Source: Streptomyces sp. NBC_01210 (lineage in GTDB: Bacteria > Actinomycetota > Actinomycetes > Streptomycetales > Streptomycetaceae). Taken from it: a stretch of 64,000 nucleotides of DNA. The DNA lies in assembly GCF_036010325.1 (NCBI RefSeq), contig NZ_CP108549.1:620001-684000 (forward strand), given 5' to 3'. The notes under the pieces are model-generated. The model was not told the origin of the DNA. It did no database searches and saw only the letters and a program-made list of their open reading frames with translations. A program made the translations under genes and the position numbers. This document shows, one piece after another, positions 30,643-38,986 of the stretch (the first letter of the stretch is position 1; every line of letters starts with the position of its first letter).

Positions 30643-31515
30643 TCAGTCCCCCGTGGCGAGGACCCTCTGTCCCCGGCCGCCGTGACGGTCCGGCAGCGCA
30701 AGCATCGCGAAGGCGCGATCGGCCGCACCACCCCGCCGTACGACGAGGAGCGCCGCGAGAAGGACCGCGACCGGGACGCCGAACCACCAGCCCAGCACGT
30801 GCACCAGGACCGAGGCAACGACAGCCGTGCCGAGCGCCACCCCGAAGACCGCCCCCAGCACGGCGCCGAGGATGCGGAAGCGGCCCGTCACTGTTTCGGC
30901 GCCCGTATCGCGCTGCCCGGAGCGGATCCAGAAGGCCATCAGCGCAAGCATGACCGGGACGAGTACGACGCCCATGGCGTACAGCGTCAGCGCGACCGGC
31001 GAGGTGAGCCAGTCGCCCGCACGCGACAGGGCCTCTCCCGCTCCGGGTTGCCCCGGCCACGCCGCCGCGAACGTCTCCCGGTCGGCGGAGAAGAACCGCT
31101 GGTACCCACGGCCGTCCCAGCCGTGGACAAGGATGAAGAACACGCCGGTGTATCCGACCCCCGCCTGCAGGAAAGCCGCGTACACCCGGCCCGAGGCGAT
31201 GAGCCGCTCCGCAACCCAGAAGCCGAGCACACCCTGACTCACGTTCGTCGCGGCGAACAGCGCGACGAGCCAGGCCGGCAGCGAGCTGTGGCCGCTTGCG
31301 ACCTGCATCGTCTCCCAGTCCGGAAAGCCCCAGAGGAGCCATGCGCCGCTGGGCGCGAACAGCACCGCGCAGTAGAGGACGGTCCCCATCAGGTAGGGGT
31401 TGGACCACCGGCCGCCGTGCCCCGCGCGGCCGTTGCCGGCCCCGAGCTGATGGGCGGCGGCGGTCGCGAAACTCGCGCCTATCCCATAGGACCAGAAGAC
31501 ATCCACCTGGACCAT
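30643..31515 (-). CDS. Integral membrane protein of unknown function, TetR-controlled
   Basis: This 290-residue protein has about seven or eight hydrophobic segments (for example LMGTVLYCAVLFAPSGAWLL, LPAWLVALFAATNVSQGVLG, VLGAVFGVALGTAVVASVLV). Charged or aromatic loops contain MVQVDVFWSYGIGASF at the N-terminus and FPDWETMQVASG. I do not recognise the family. ATG 31515 is chosen because AAGGGAG is just upstream and the TetR operator ends 13 bases before it. The same operator is found before the tetR gene upstream, so this is very likely the regulated target. It may be a transporter-like or lipid-associated protein. Function unknown. Confidence 0.8.
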   Translation of the reverse strand: MVQVDVFWSYGIGASFATAAAHQLGAGNGRAGHGGRWSNPYLMGTVLYCAVLFAPSGAWLLWGFPDWETMQVASGHSSLPAWLVALFAATNVSQGVLGFWVAERLIASGRVYAAFLQAGVGYTGVFFILVHGWDGRGYQRFFSADRETFAAAWPGQPGAGEALSRAGDWLTSPVALTLYAMGVVLVPVMLALMAFWIRSGQRDTGAETVTGRFRILGAVLGAVFGVALGTAVVASVLVHVLGWWFGVPVAVLLAALLVVRRGGAADRAFAMLALPDRHGGRGQRVLATGD

Positions 31516-31528
31516 CGCGCTCCCTTTC

Positions 31529-31548
31529 CGGAATGACACGTCATTCCG
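31529..31548. promoter_or_regulatory. TetR operator before membrane-protein gene
   Basis: CGGAATGAC-AC-GTCATTCCG is a perfect 9-bp inverted repeat. It lies 14 bases upstream of the membrane-protein start and matches the site before the tetR gene, which identifies the pair as a small regulon. Confidence 0.8.
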
Positions 31549-31591
31549 TTCTCAAGGCAGAAGAAATGAGCGGTCCTTGCGGGCCTGCGGC

Positions 31592-32194
31592 TCAGCGGGA
31601 GCCGAGGCCGTCGAACATGAGCGTCTCCACCGTGCGGATCCATGGATCACGCATGGCGCCGGGATCCTGTGCATGCAGCAGCCGAACCGCCCCGGTCACG
31701 ATCATTCCGTTCACCGCGAGGCCGACCACGTGGGCGTCGAGATCGCGCCGCAGGAAGCCGCGGTCCTGCCCGTTGTGGATGAAGGCAGCCGTGTACTGAG
31801 CCGCCGCTTCCATGGCCTTGCCCGCCAGATCCGGCTCGGCCCGGTCGATCGCGATGGCGTCGTAGAAGAGAATGCGGCACAGTGCGGGTTCCGCCACCAC
31901 GAGGTCGAAGAGCTTGTGGCCGATGCGCCGGACCTGTTCGCGGTACTGCGCCACCGACTCGCAGGAGCCGGGGTCCTCGTCGGCGAGGGCATCCATGACC
32001 TGGCCCAGCGCGCGCGAGACCACACTGCGCGCGATGTCCTCCTTGTTCTTGAAGTACCGGTAGAAGGTGCCGTGCCCAGCTCCGAGCTCCCGGGCGATGT
32101 CGGAGATGCCGGTCGCGTGGTAGCCACGCTCGGCGAACACCTTGCCCGCCGCGCGCAGTATCGCCTCCCGCTTGCCCGCCATGCCCTGCGCCAC
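31592..32194 (-). CDS. TetR family transcriptional regulator
   Basis: This 200-residue protein has the TetR DNA-binding domain near the N-terminus (GKREAILRAAGKVFAERGYH, ISDIARELGAGHGTFYRYFK) and a ligand domain with LCRILFYDAIAIDRAEPDL. GTG 32194 is chosen because GGAAGGGA precedes it and the operator lies directly upstream; the open frame to 32248 crosses that operator. The gene is 76 bases upstream of the membrane-protein gene. Both genes have the GGAATGAC inverted repeat at the same relative position, so it should repress itself and the membrane protein. Ligand unknown. Confidence 0.9.
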   Translation of the reverse strand: MAQGMAGKREAILRAAGKVFAERGYHATGISDIARELGAGHGTFYRYFKNKEDIARSVVSRALGQVMDALADEDPGSCESVAQYREQVRRIGHKLFDLVVAEPALCRILFYDAIAIDRAEPDLAGKAMEAAAQYTAAFIHNGQDRGFLRRDLDAHVVGLAVNGMIVTGAVRLLHAQDPGAMRDPWIRTVETLMFDGLGSR

Positions 32195-32214
32195 GACCGG
32201 GTCCCTTCCTGCAA

Positions 32215-32234
32215 CGGAATGACGTGTCATTCTG
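32215..32234. promoter_or_regulatory. TetR operator before tetR gene (autoregulation)
   Basis: CGGAATGAC-GT-GTCATTCTG is the same site as that at 31529 with one mismatch in the right arm. It lies 21 bases before the tetR GTG start, immediately upstream of the ribosome binding site, in the same arrangement as before the membrane-protein gene. Confidence 0.8.
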
Positions 32235-32364
32235 GAACCGGTGGCCAACTCCCGTCAATACCGGTGCTGTTGATCCGCCGACCGGCTCACACCAGGGCAT
32301 CGCCGGGCGCTGTGTGTCCACCCATTTCCGTGGGGCCCGGTGTCAGCCTGCAGGGCGGCGCCGG

Positions 32365-33030
32365 TCATCGCTTTCTGCGGATGAGGATGACCGTCAGCGC
32401 GGCGAGAGCGGCAACAACGAGGGCTCCCGCGACGCGCTTGGCGATCGGCATTCCCGCCGTACGCAGGAGATCGATCGGCTCCGCCTCGCGCGTTCCGGCA
32501 CCCGCGACCACGGAAGGCTCCGTGCCGCTGGGCTCTCTGCTGCTGGGCTCCGCGGCAGCCTCGGCGGGCGCGTCGGTAGCCGGTTCCGCGCCGGCCAGCT
32601 GCTGCGACAGGCAGTCCGCGAACCGACCGATGAGCTTGTCGCCGACTTCGGCCATGACTCCGCGGCCGAACTGCGCGGGACGTCCGGTGATCGTCAGATC
32701 GGTGACGACACTGACCGCCGTCCCCCCGTCACGATCGGCCAGCGTTCCGGTCACGGTGGCCCGTGCCGTGCCCTGGCCCCGGACTTCCTTGCCTTGAGCG
32801 GCAAGGACGATCCGGTGTGCCGACTCGTCCTTCTCCTGGAAGGTCGCAGTGCCGCGGTAGGTCACGGTGATCGGGCCGACCCTCACCTTCACGGCTCCGT
32901 TGACGGTCTCGCCGTCGACGCTGTCCACGGTGGCACCAGGCATGCACGGGGCGACCCGCTCGATGTCGAGGAGCACCCGCCACGCCGCGTCGACGGGGAC
33001 AGGGACGGTGAACGAGTTCTGCAGTTCCAT
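32365..33030 (-). CDS. coxG: CoxG family protein (SRPBCC domain with C-terminal anchor)
   Basis: This 221-residue protein starts with a CoxG-type SRPBCC domain (about 1-150): MELQNSFTVPVPVDAAWRVL, RVAPCMPGATVDSV, VKVRVGPITVTYRGTATF, GRGVMAEVGDKLIGRFADCL. An Ala/Glu/Ser linker (about 155-185) and one membrane segment with a basic end (RVAGALVVAALAALTVILIRR) follow. In aerobic carbon monoxide dehydrogenase clusters CoxG anchors the enzyme to the membrane and handles quinone. Here only XdhC/CoxF, 10 bases upstream, remains beside it. The catalytic subunits are gone, so the protein may serve a related molybdenum hydroxylase encoded elsewhere or be obsolete. The frame looks intact. Confidence 0.88.
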   Translation of the reverse strand: MELQNSFTVPVPVDAAWRVLLDIERVAPCMPGATVDSVDGETVNGAVKVRVGPITVTYRGTATFQEKDESAHRIVLAAQGKEVRGQGTARATVTGTLADRDGGTAVSVVTDLTITGRPAQFGRGVMAEVGDKLIGRFADCLSQQLAGAEPATDAPAEAAAEPSSREPSGTEPSVVAGAGTREAEPIDLLRTAGMPIAKRVAGALVVAALAALTVILIRRKR

Positions 33031-33040
33031 GGTCTCCTCC

Positions 33041-34153
33041 TCACACCGGCCTCAGACGCGGACGGTGGATAGCTCCGGCTGTCTCCGCCAGCGGACTGCC
33101 GCTGCCGCCCCAGCGCAGAGCAACGATCTCCGCCGCGATCGAGACGGCCACTTCCGCGGGCGTACGGGCGCCGAGGTCGAGGCCGATGGGCGAGCGCAGC
33201 CGCGCCAGCTCCGTCTCGACGAGTCCCCTCTCCCGCAGCCGCGCCAGTCGGTCCTCGTGCGTGCGACGGCTACCCATCACTCCGATGTAGGAGGCCGGCG
33301 AGTCAAGAGCGACCTCGAGCAGTGGAACGTCGAACTTCGGGTCGTGGGTGAGCACACAGATCACGGTCCGCCCGTCGACATCCGTGTCGCGCAGATACCG
33401 GTGCGGCCAGTCGACCACCACCTCCACCCCGTCCGGGAATCGGCGGGGGTCGGCGAAGACCGGGCGCGCGTCGCACACCGTGACCCGGTAGCCGAGGAAC
33501 GCGCCGATCCGGGCCACCGCGGCGGCGAAGTCGATCGCGCCGAAGACCAGCATCCTCGGTGGCGGCGCGAAGGACTGCAGGAACACGGTGACGTCGTCCT
33601 CGCGCCGCTCGCCGTGCGGGCCGTAGTGCCGCCGGCCCGTCGCTCCTTGCGCCAGCTCTCCGCGCGCGTCGGCGGTGACCGCCGCGTCGAGGCCGCTCGA
33701 TCCCAGCGAGCCGGACACCGACTCGGGCCACACGGCGAGCGTGGCGCCGCGCTGGACAGGACCGTCGATCACCGTTGCGACCACCACCGGGCGGTGCTCA
33801 GCGACGGACGCTGCGACCTCGCCGAACGAGGTGTCGACGGCGGCCGACACGGAGCGTACGAGGAGCGTGATCTCACCGCCACAGGTCAGCCCGACGGCGA
33901 ACGCGTCCTCGTCGCTGTAGCCGAAGGCCTGCAGCCGTGCCTGACCGGACTCCACGACCTCCTTGGCAAGTTCGAAAACGGCCCCCTCCACACAGCCGCC
34001 GGAGACGCTGCCCACGACTTCGTCGTCCGGCCCCACCGCCATTGCCGCACCGGGGCCGCGCGGCGCACTGCGGCTGACGGCGACGACGGTGGCGAGCCCG
34101 AAGGGCGTTCCGGCCTCGTACCAGCGGCTGAGCGCAGGGAGGATCTCACGCAT
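33041..34153 (-). CDS. XdhC/CoxF family molybdenum-cofactor insertion protein
   Basis: This 370-residue protein has the XdhC N-domain (about 1-75: LATVVAVSRSAPRGPGAAMAV, GSVSGGCVEGAVFE) and a Rossmann C-domain (about 205-350: MLVFGAIDFAAAVARIGAFL, CDARPVFADP, IGVMGSRRTHEDRL). XdhC/CoxF proteins mature and insert the sulfurated molybdenum cofactor of xanthine- or CO-dehydrogenase-type enzymes. ATG 34153 is favoured by GAGAGG 8 bases upstream. The end of the CoxE-derived frame overlaps its start, which shows that it once belonged to a larger cox-type operon. Its client enzyme is not encoded in this window. Confidence 0.9.
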   Translation of the reverse strand: MREILPALSRWYEAGTPFGLATVVAVSRSAPRGPGAAMAVGPDDEVVGSVSGGCVEGAVFELAKEVVESGQARLQAFGYSDEDAFAVGLTCGGEITLLVRSVSAAVDTSFGEVAASVAEHRPVVVATVIDGPVQRGATLAVWPESVSGSLGSSGLDAAVTADARGELAQGATGRRHYGPHGERREDDVTVFLQSFAPPPRMLVFGAIDFAAAVARIGAFLGYRVTVCDARPVFADPRRFPDGVEVVVDWPHRYLRDTDVDGRTVICVLTHDPKFDVPLLEVALDSPASYIGVMGSRRTHEDRLARLRERGLVETELARLRSPIGLDLGARTPAEVAVSIAAEIVALRWGGSGSPLAETAGAIHRPRLRPV

Positions 34154-34357
34154 CGCACGCACCTCTCACCACTGCTGCCAGGCGCTCCGGCGCACCCAGG
34201 CTGTGCCCCTGGACGAACGCGTCGACGCTGGACAGCGCCGCCGCCATACCGGCCGCGAGCGGCGCGTATCCCGGGCGTGCCTTGAGCGGGTTGGCCCACA
34301 CCACCCGGTGCGCCAGTCGGTGCAGCCACCGCATCTGAGCCGCGAGCAGCGCCGGGT
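34146..34357 (-). pseudogene. CoxE-like VWA protein, C-terminal remnant
   Basis: On the minus strand GDPALLAAQMRWLHRLAHRVVWANPLKAR and PLAAGMAAALSSVDAFVQGHS match the C-terminus of VWA-domain proteins of the CoxE family, which work with the CoxD ATPase to build the active site of CO dehydrogenase. The start, the VWA domain and everything N-terminal are missing. At about 34357 the sequence changes abruptly into CoxL. The stop at 34146 overlaps the xdhC start by eight bases, the normal gene order of a cox operon. Confidence 0.75.
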
Positions 34358-34676
34358 CGCCGCGATCTCGATGTCCTGGATCTGGCCACGGCCGTGAGGG
34401 GTGGCCTGGTAGCCCTCCGACCGGGATTCGGTCCATTTCACCGGCCGGCCGAGCCGCTTGGGCCACGGCGAGGGCGGCTGCCTCCTCGCCGTACACCTGG
34501 AGCTTGGAGCCGAAGCCTCCGCCGACGTCCGGGGCGATCACCCGCAATCTGTGCTCGGGGATTCCGGTCACCATCGACAGCGTCACCCGCGCGATGTGCG
34601 GAACCTGGGTCGATGAGTACGGGGTGTATTCGTTGGACCCGGCGGGCGGGGTGGCGACCACGGCCCTCGGCTCCAT
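34358..34676 (-). pseudogene. CoxL (molybdenum hydroxylase large subunit) internal fragment
   Basis: The minus strand encodes MEPRAVVATPPAGSNEYTPY, VTGIPEHRLRVIAPDVGGGFGSK and, after a frameshift, KWTESRSEGYQATPHGRGQI. This is the cofactor-binding core of a CoxL-type aldehyde or CO dehydrogenase large subunit. The family normally has about 780-800 residues; only about 105 remain. The coding frame shifts near 34440 between VAQAARP and KWTESRSEG. The upstream side is also cut, and the downstream side ends at a deletion joint with coxE. The fragment cannot make a working enzyme. Confidence 0.82.
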
Positions 34677-34867
34677 CGCGCTCCTGCCCTCCCAGAGATG
34701 CAGGCAGGGGGTATCTGCCGTTCTGCTCTGATATACGCAACTCTAGGCCGGGCTCCGGCGACGCGCGAGCTGCTGGTCTGCCGTCGCTGGACGCCGGAGG
34801 CGGTAACTGCGTTACGCCGTGGGCTGACCCCCTTCCCTCAAGGAAGCAGCGGCGTAATCTGAATTAC

Positions 34868-35392
34868 ATGATTACCAACGAGCAGGAACAGGCGCTGCGC
34901 GGTTGGTTCGCCGGGCGGCTGCCGGAAGGACTCTTCGCCGAACTCCTGGACGTCACCGTGGACCGTGAGGAGATCACGGTCATCGGCCGGATCCCGGAGC
35001 CCGACCTCGCCGCGGAGGCATCCGAGGTGGAACGCGCGGCTTCCCTGGACGGGCGCATCTCGGAGTTCCGGGAACGCACCCGCGATGAACGCATCAAGGT
35101 CGCGCGCGAGGCCGAGCACCGGTTCGGGCGCAAGGTCTCGTGGGGCGTGGAGTGCGGCGGCAAGCGCGCCATGTACACCACGGTGTCCGCGCCGGTGATG
35201 ACGCGACTGCGCCAGCCCGAGCGTCAGACGCTCGACACCCTGATCGCCGGCGGCGTGGCCCGAAGCCGCAGCGAAGCCCTCGCCTGGTGCGTCCGCCTGG
35301 TGCAGCGCAACGCGGACACGTGGCTGAGCGACCTGCGCGACTCCCTCGAACACGTTCAGCAGGTGCGAGCGCAGGGCCCGGACGCCGAATAG
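34868..35392 (+). CDS. Conserved Streptomyces hypothetical protein
   Basis: This 174-residue protein starts MITNEQEQALRGWFAGRLPE. It has charged helices in the middle (ERTRDERIKVAREAEHRFGR), a conserved-looking core KVSWGVECGGKRAMYTTVSA and a C-terminal part (RLRQPERQTLDTLIAGGVAR then SRSEALAWCVRLV) that looks like a ribbon-helix-helix or short DNA-binding module. From memory, very similar proteins occur across Streptomyces without a known role. No good ribosome binding site precedes the ATG (AAGGA is over 20 bases away), so the transcript may be leaderless. A short GTAAT-ATTAC repeat touches the start codon. Confidence 0.8.
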   Translation: MITNEQEQALRGWFAGRLPEGLFAELLDVTVDREEITVIGRIPEPDLAAEASEVERAASLDGRISEFRERTRDERIKVAREAEHRFGRKVSWGVECGGKRAMYTTVSAPVMTRLRQPERQTLDTLIAGGVARSRSEALAWCVRLVQRNADTWLSDLRDSLEHVQQVRAQGPDAE

Positions 35393-35630
35393 TCCCAACA
35401 GCCGGCCCCAACCGCCGGCCCGGGCTGTCGGGAGACGGTCCGGCCCGCACTCCCAGGACCGCAGCGCCGGTTGTCCGGTGCCGGAGCCGGCCGCGGCCTT
35501 CAACGGCAGTCCGCCACCACCCCTGCCCGCGAATCCTGTCGCCCGCGCGCACGCAGAGCCCCAGGATCAGTTCACTCACGAGAAGTTCACCGAGTGCCTC
35601 ACGTGGCGCTATGACGCCCCGGCCGGAAAT

Positions 35631-35660
35631 GAGGGCCCGTCGACCACCCGACGGGCCCTC
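35631..35660. terminator. Strong hairpin terminator
   Basis: A perfect 12-bp stem (35631-35642 with 35649-35660, loop of 6) lies about 240 bases beyond the hypothetical gene, flanked by no other gene. It probably ended transcription of a gene since lost, or of the upstream gene. Confidence 0.65.
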
Positions 35661-35696
35661 ACCACAACCAAAACCCCGCACCGTCGGGGCCGGTTC

Positions 35697-35800
35697 GCGC
35701 AGCCCGGGACGATCCGCGACGCACTCGCACTCGCACTGCCGGGCGGTAGCCGTCCGGCAGTACGCCACAGGCCGCGGCGCGGCAGGACCGGGACGCCGCG
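35697..35800 (-). pseudogene. Remnant of a second adenosine deaminase C-terminus
   Basis: The stretch repeats the part of the intact adenosine deaminase gene at about 37207-37310. It includes an identical run of about 30 bases beginning GCGCAGCCCGGGACGATC. Translated, it gives the pieces GLWRT and ECVADRPGLR in different frames because of small insertions. The rest of the gene is absent. It is probably the tail of a lost paralogue or an old duplication. Confidence 0.7.
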
Positions 35801-35992
35801 CCGCCTCTCCTTTCCGCGATTTCCGCGCACTCCTGCCCCTGCACGCCCGTCGGCGCACGCCCTCCCCCGGTACCGGCCCCTTCAGGCTCCCGCGCGCCGT
35901 AGGCCAGGGGCGCCGTAGGTCACGGGCGGTTTCTCCAGTGACGACGCGAGCCTTCCGACTGCCTCGACACACCGACTTGCTAGAGGCCATCA

Positions 35993-36011
35993 TTAGAGTT
36001 ACAGTCTCTAA
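35993..36011. promoter_or_regulatory. Operator-like inverted repeat before dehydratase gene
   Basis: TTAGAG-TTACAGT-CTCTAA is a 6-bp inverted repeat in an AT-rich island rare for this genome, 43 bases before the start of the NAD-dependent epimerase gene. Its size and position suit a TetR- or MarR-type repressor site, but no regulator gene is adjacent. Confidence 0.5.
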
Positions 36012-36054
36012 CTAGAGCAAGCGTTCATAACCTACAGAAGAGACGGAAGACGCC

Positions 36055-37002
36055 ATGTCTGCTGCCGCATACGACCTCCACGCAGTACTCGGCTCAGGGC
36101 CTGCGGGCACCGCACTCGCCCAGGAGCTGGTGCGCCGCGGTCACGCGGTTCGCCTCGTCGACCGCAAGGCCGACGGACCGGCAGTCACGGGTGTGGAGCG
36201 GTACGCCGACGTCAGCACCGCCGACGGAACCAGCGCCGCCGTCGCCGGTGCCGCCGTCGTCTACCACTGCGTCAATGTCGGCTATCACCTGCAGGTCGAG
36301 GTGATGCCCCGCATCCAGGAAGCCGTCCTGGGCGCGGTGGAAGCCGGCGGCGCGCGGCTGGTCGTGCTCGACACCCTCTACCCGTACGGCGAGACCGGCG
36401 GCGCGGTGATGACCGAGGACACTCCGTGGAAGGCGACGACCCGCAAGGGCCGTATGCGCGCCGACCTCGACGAGAAGTACCTCGCCGCCCACCGCGCCGG
36501 CCGCGCCCGTGCGGTCCTGGGCCGCTCCGCCGACTTCGTGGGCCCCGGCGTGGTCAACTCCACCCTCGGCGGGGCCGTCTTCCCCGGAGCGCTGACCAGC
36601 GGCGAGATCCTGGGCCTGGGCGACATCGATCTGCCGCACAGCTACACGTACATCGATGACGTCGCCGCGGGCCTGGCCACACTGGGCGAACGCCCGGAAG
36701 GCGACGGCCGCGTCTGGCACCTGCCCACCGCGCCCGCCCTCACCACCCGCCAGATCCACGCCATGATCGAAGAGCGCGTCGAGCGGCCCTTGAGTGCCAT
36801 GATCCTCGAAGAGGCCCGCCCCTTCGGCCCCTTCGACGAGGTGTTCATGGCCGAGTACGCCGAGATGTTCTACCAGCACACCGAACCCCAGATCGTGGAC
36901 TCGTCGGCCTTCGAGGGGACCTTCGGTGTGCACCACACACCGCTCACGGAGGCACTGGACGCCACCCTCGCGTGGTACAGCGAGTGGCTCACCCGACAGT
37001 GA
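36055..37002 (+). CDS. NAD-dependent epimerase/dehydratase family protein
   Basis: This 315-residue cytoplasmic protein is an atypical extended short-chain dehydrogenase. The N-terminus has the nucleotide-binding loop VLGSGPAGTALAQELVRRGH, acidic/polar VDRKADGP after the second strand, a DTLYPYGE stretch at the usual active-site position, and PHSYTYIDDVAAGLATL at the substrate side. Such proteins often act as flavin/NAD(P)-linked reductases or sugar epimerases. The start is preceded by GGAAGA and matches the beginning of the Rossmann fold. It is monocistronic behind the operator-like repeat at 35993. Substrate unknown. Confidence 0.88.
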   Translation: MSAAAYDLHAVLGSGPAGTALAQELVRRGHAVRLVDRKADGPAVTGVERYADVSTADGTSAAVAGAAVVYHCVNVGYHLQVEVMPRIQEAVLGAVEAGGARLVVLDTLYPYGETGGAVMTEDTPWKATTRKGRMRADLDEKYLAAHRAGRARAVLGRSADFVGPGVVNSTLGGAVFPGALTSGEILGLGDIDLPHSYTYIDDVAAGLATLGERPEGDGRVWHLPTAPALTTRQIHAMIEERVERPLSAMILEEARPFGPFDEVFMAEYAEMFYQHTEPQIVDSSAFEGTFGVHHTPLTEALDATLAWYSEWLTRQ

Positions 37003-37090
37003 CCGCAGTGCCGCGGGCGCCAACCCGCACTCCCTCGTCGCCGACGTCGGCACCTGTCGCCGGACCAACTGCGTTGTCGATCGGAATTAC

Positions 37091-38692
37091 TTAGTTGCGG
37101 ACGGGCGTGAGAATCCGGCGCTCGAAGGCCTTGAACGCCGCCTCCTGCCGCCATTCCACCGCTGCCTTCGCGTTCGCCGCGAGGAACGCCGCACAGCGCG
37201 GTCCCGGTGCGCGCAGCCCGGGACGATCCGCGACGCACTCGCGCACGGGGCGGTAGCCGTCCGGGGTGCGCCACAGGCTGCGGCCCGGCAGGAACGCATA
37301 GTCGAGCGAGGCCCGCGCCAGGTCCTTCAGTTCCCTGTAGGACAGGTCGTACGAGTGGGCCGCGCGCAGGTACTCGTCGCTGATGGTGATCCGGGAGACG
37401 CCCGCGTCATCCGTGGCCAGCACGACCGGGACGCCGCGCTGCCGGTAGAGCGGGAAGGGATGTTCGGGACCCGAGACCCCGAGGATCTGGTCGTTGCTGC
37501 TGAGCGGGACCTCCACGGCGACACGACGGGATGCCATCGTCTGCAGCAGTTCGTCGGCCCTGTCCTCGTGCCGGACGTCGACACCGTGGCCGATGCGCTC
37601 CGCATGGGCCACGTTCACCGCCTCGGCGATATGGAACCGCAGGTCTTCGGGCTTGACCAGACCGGGCGCCAGTTCACCTGCGTGCAGGGTGATGTGCGCC
37701 CGGGGATAGACACGGTGCAGATGGCCGAGCATGCGCATGTGCAGGCTGTAGTCCCGCAGCGATACGGCCCCGTCCTCCGGCTGCACCAGGTTCACCGCGG
37801 CGAACCGCGGGTCGCGTTCGGCCAGTTCCATGGCCAGCACCATCTGCGTGAAAACCCGCTCGGGAGCGCTGTTCCGCGAGACCTGGGAGATGAACCGGAA
37901 CGGCACCGCGCAGCCCGGATCCGGCTTCGCACTGTCGCAGTGGGCGGTGGCACGGAACTCCGCGAGGCCCTGATCGGCTTCGGTCTGCGCCTGCCGCACG
38001 ACCCGCTCCATGGCGCCGTCGGCCAGCAGCTTCTCGTGCAGCCGCGACAGGTTTGCGTCGTAGCCGACCAGGTCGGCGAGCTCCCTGACGCCCTGACTGT
38101 TCGGAGTGATCATCAGCTCTTGGTAGAACTGGTTCTGCTTGGCCACCGTGTTCGAGACCTCGGCCAGCAGCTTCCCGGGATGCCGCCAGGTCGCCTCGCC
38201 GAACTTGCCGAAGGTGGCGAAGAAATGGTCGTGCCCGGACTCCTCGCCCGGCGTGAAGTCCTGCATCGACCAGGCGCCCAGGACCTGCTGCCGGAATCCC
38301 GCATCGGTACCCATCTCGGCGGCGGGCCGACTGTTTGCCGGACACGGCGGGGGCAGAGCCCGCTGAGTGACGTTCTCGATACACAAACCATCCGCCACGG
38401 CCAGGTCGATCAGCAGCTCGGTCGATGCCGCACCGGACAGATGGCTGTGCAGATCGCCGCCCTTGGGCAGTGCACGGAAGAACGAAGCCAGCTCCTCCGG
38501 CCGGTCACGGATGCTGTCCAGATACACCGACACGCGCCGCTCGGCCACTGAGGACGGGTACCCGCCGGCGTCAACAGCGGTGGCGTCAGCAGCAGCGTCG
38601 GCCGCAGGCTGTGCGGCGAGCAGGGCCGCCGCCAGGGGCAGCAGAACTGAGGCGCGGCGCTTCAGCGCGACATGGCACATCCCGTTGATCAT
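37091..38692 (-). CDS. Secreted adenosine deaminase-like protein
   Basis: This 533-residue protein has a signal peptide (LKRRASVLLPLAAALLAAQP, followed by an Ala/Asp-rich stretch). The adenosine deaminase barrel is complete: PKGGDLHSHLSGA with the first zinc-binding His pair, ITLHAGELAP, RIGHGVDVRHED, PLSSNDQILG, and the zinc Asp in LATDDAGVSR. Its length and secretion resemble the ADGF-like branch, which deaminates extracellular adenosine to inosine. The start could be ATG 38692 or the ATG four codons later; neither has a clear ribosome binding site. The conserved tail (RSLWRTPDGYRP, ADRPGLRAPG) is the part that is repeated as a remnant at 35697. Confidence 0.9.
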   Translation of the reverse strand: MINGMCHVALKRRASVLLPLAAALLAAQPAADAAADATAVDAGGYPSSVAERRVSVYLDSIRDRPEELASFFRALPKGGDLHSHLSGAASTELLIDLAVADGLCIENVTQRALPPPCPANSRPAAEMGTDAGFRQQVLGAWSMQDFTPGEESGHDHFFATFGKFGEATWRHPGKLLAEVSNTVAKQNQFYQELMITPNSQGVRELADLVGYDANLSRLHEKLLADGAMERVVRQAQTEADQGLAEFRATAHCDSAKPDPGCAVPFRFISQVSRNSAPERVFTQMVLAMELAERDPRFAAVNLVQPEDGAVSLRDYSLHMRMLGHLHRVYPRAHITLHAGELAPGLVKPEDLRFHIAEAVNVAHAERIGHGVDVRHEDRADELLQTMASRRVAVEVPLSSNDQILGVSGPEHPFPLYRQRGVPVVLATDDAGVSRITISDEYLRAAHSYDLSYRELKDLARASLDYAFLPGRSLWRTPDGYRPVRECVADRPGLRAPGPRCAAFLAANAKAAVEWRQEAAFKAFERRILTPVRN

Positions 38693-38986
38693 GCTGGCAT
38701 CGTGGTCAGCCGCGCCTCCATCGGATGCGGTGACAGGCCGTGATCACCTGAAAGAACGAAAGTCGGTCGGTCGACCGAGAGCTGATAGCCGCTCAGGCAC
38801 GACTGGGGCCGGCCGGTACGTACCGCGCCCGGAGAACCGGCAGTTCATGCGTCGGAAGTCCTTGGCGGCTTCACGTCGCCTTCCACCCACCCGGCTCGCA
38901 GCCGAAGGAGGCAATGGCCGTGTACGGGCAGCCGTGCGCGTGACCCCACCGGGCGTGCCACGGACGGCAGTTCCCGCAGGCGCCGG

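Larger units (their letters stand above)
35393..36054. other. Long intergenic region with ADA remnant, terminator and operator
   Basis: No intact gene occupies these 660 bases. The region contains a terminator stem at 35631-35660, a decayed copy of the adenosine deaminase C-terminus at about 35697-35800, and an operator-like repeat at 35993-36011 before the dehydratase gene. Confidence 0.6.

Noticed and set aside
38767..38778. TCGGTCGACCGA palindrome upstream of the adenosine deaminase gene
   Set aside because: It is short, made of common GC-rich words (overlapping CGGTCG repeats), and is weakly placed. Chance is likely.
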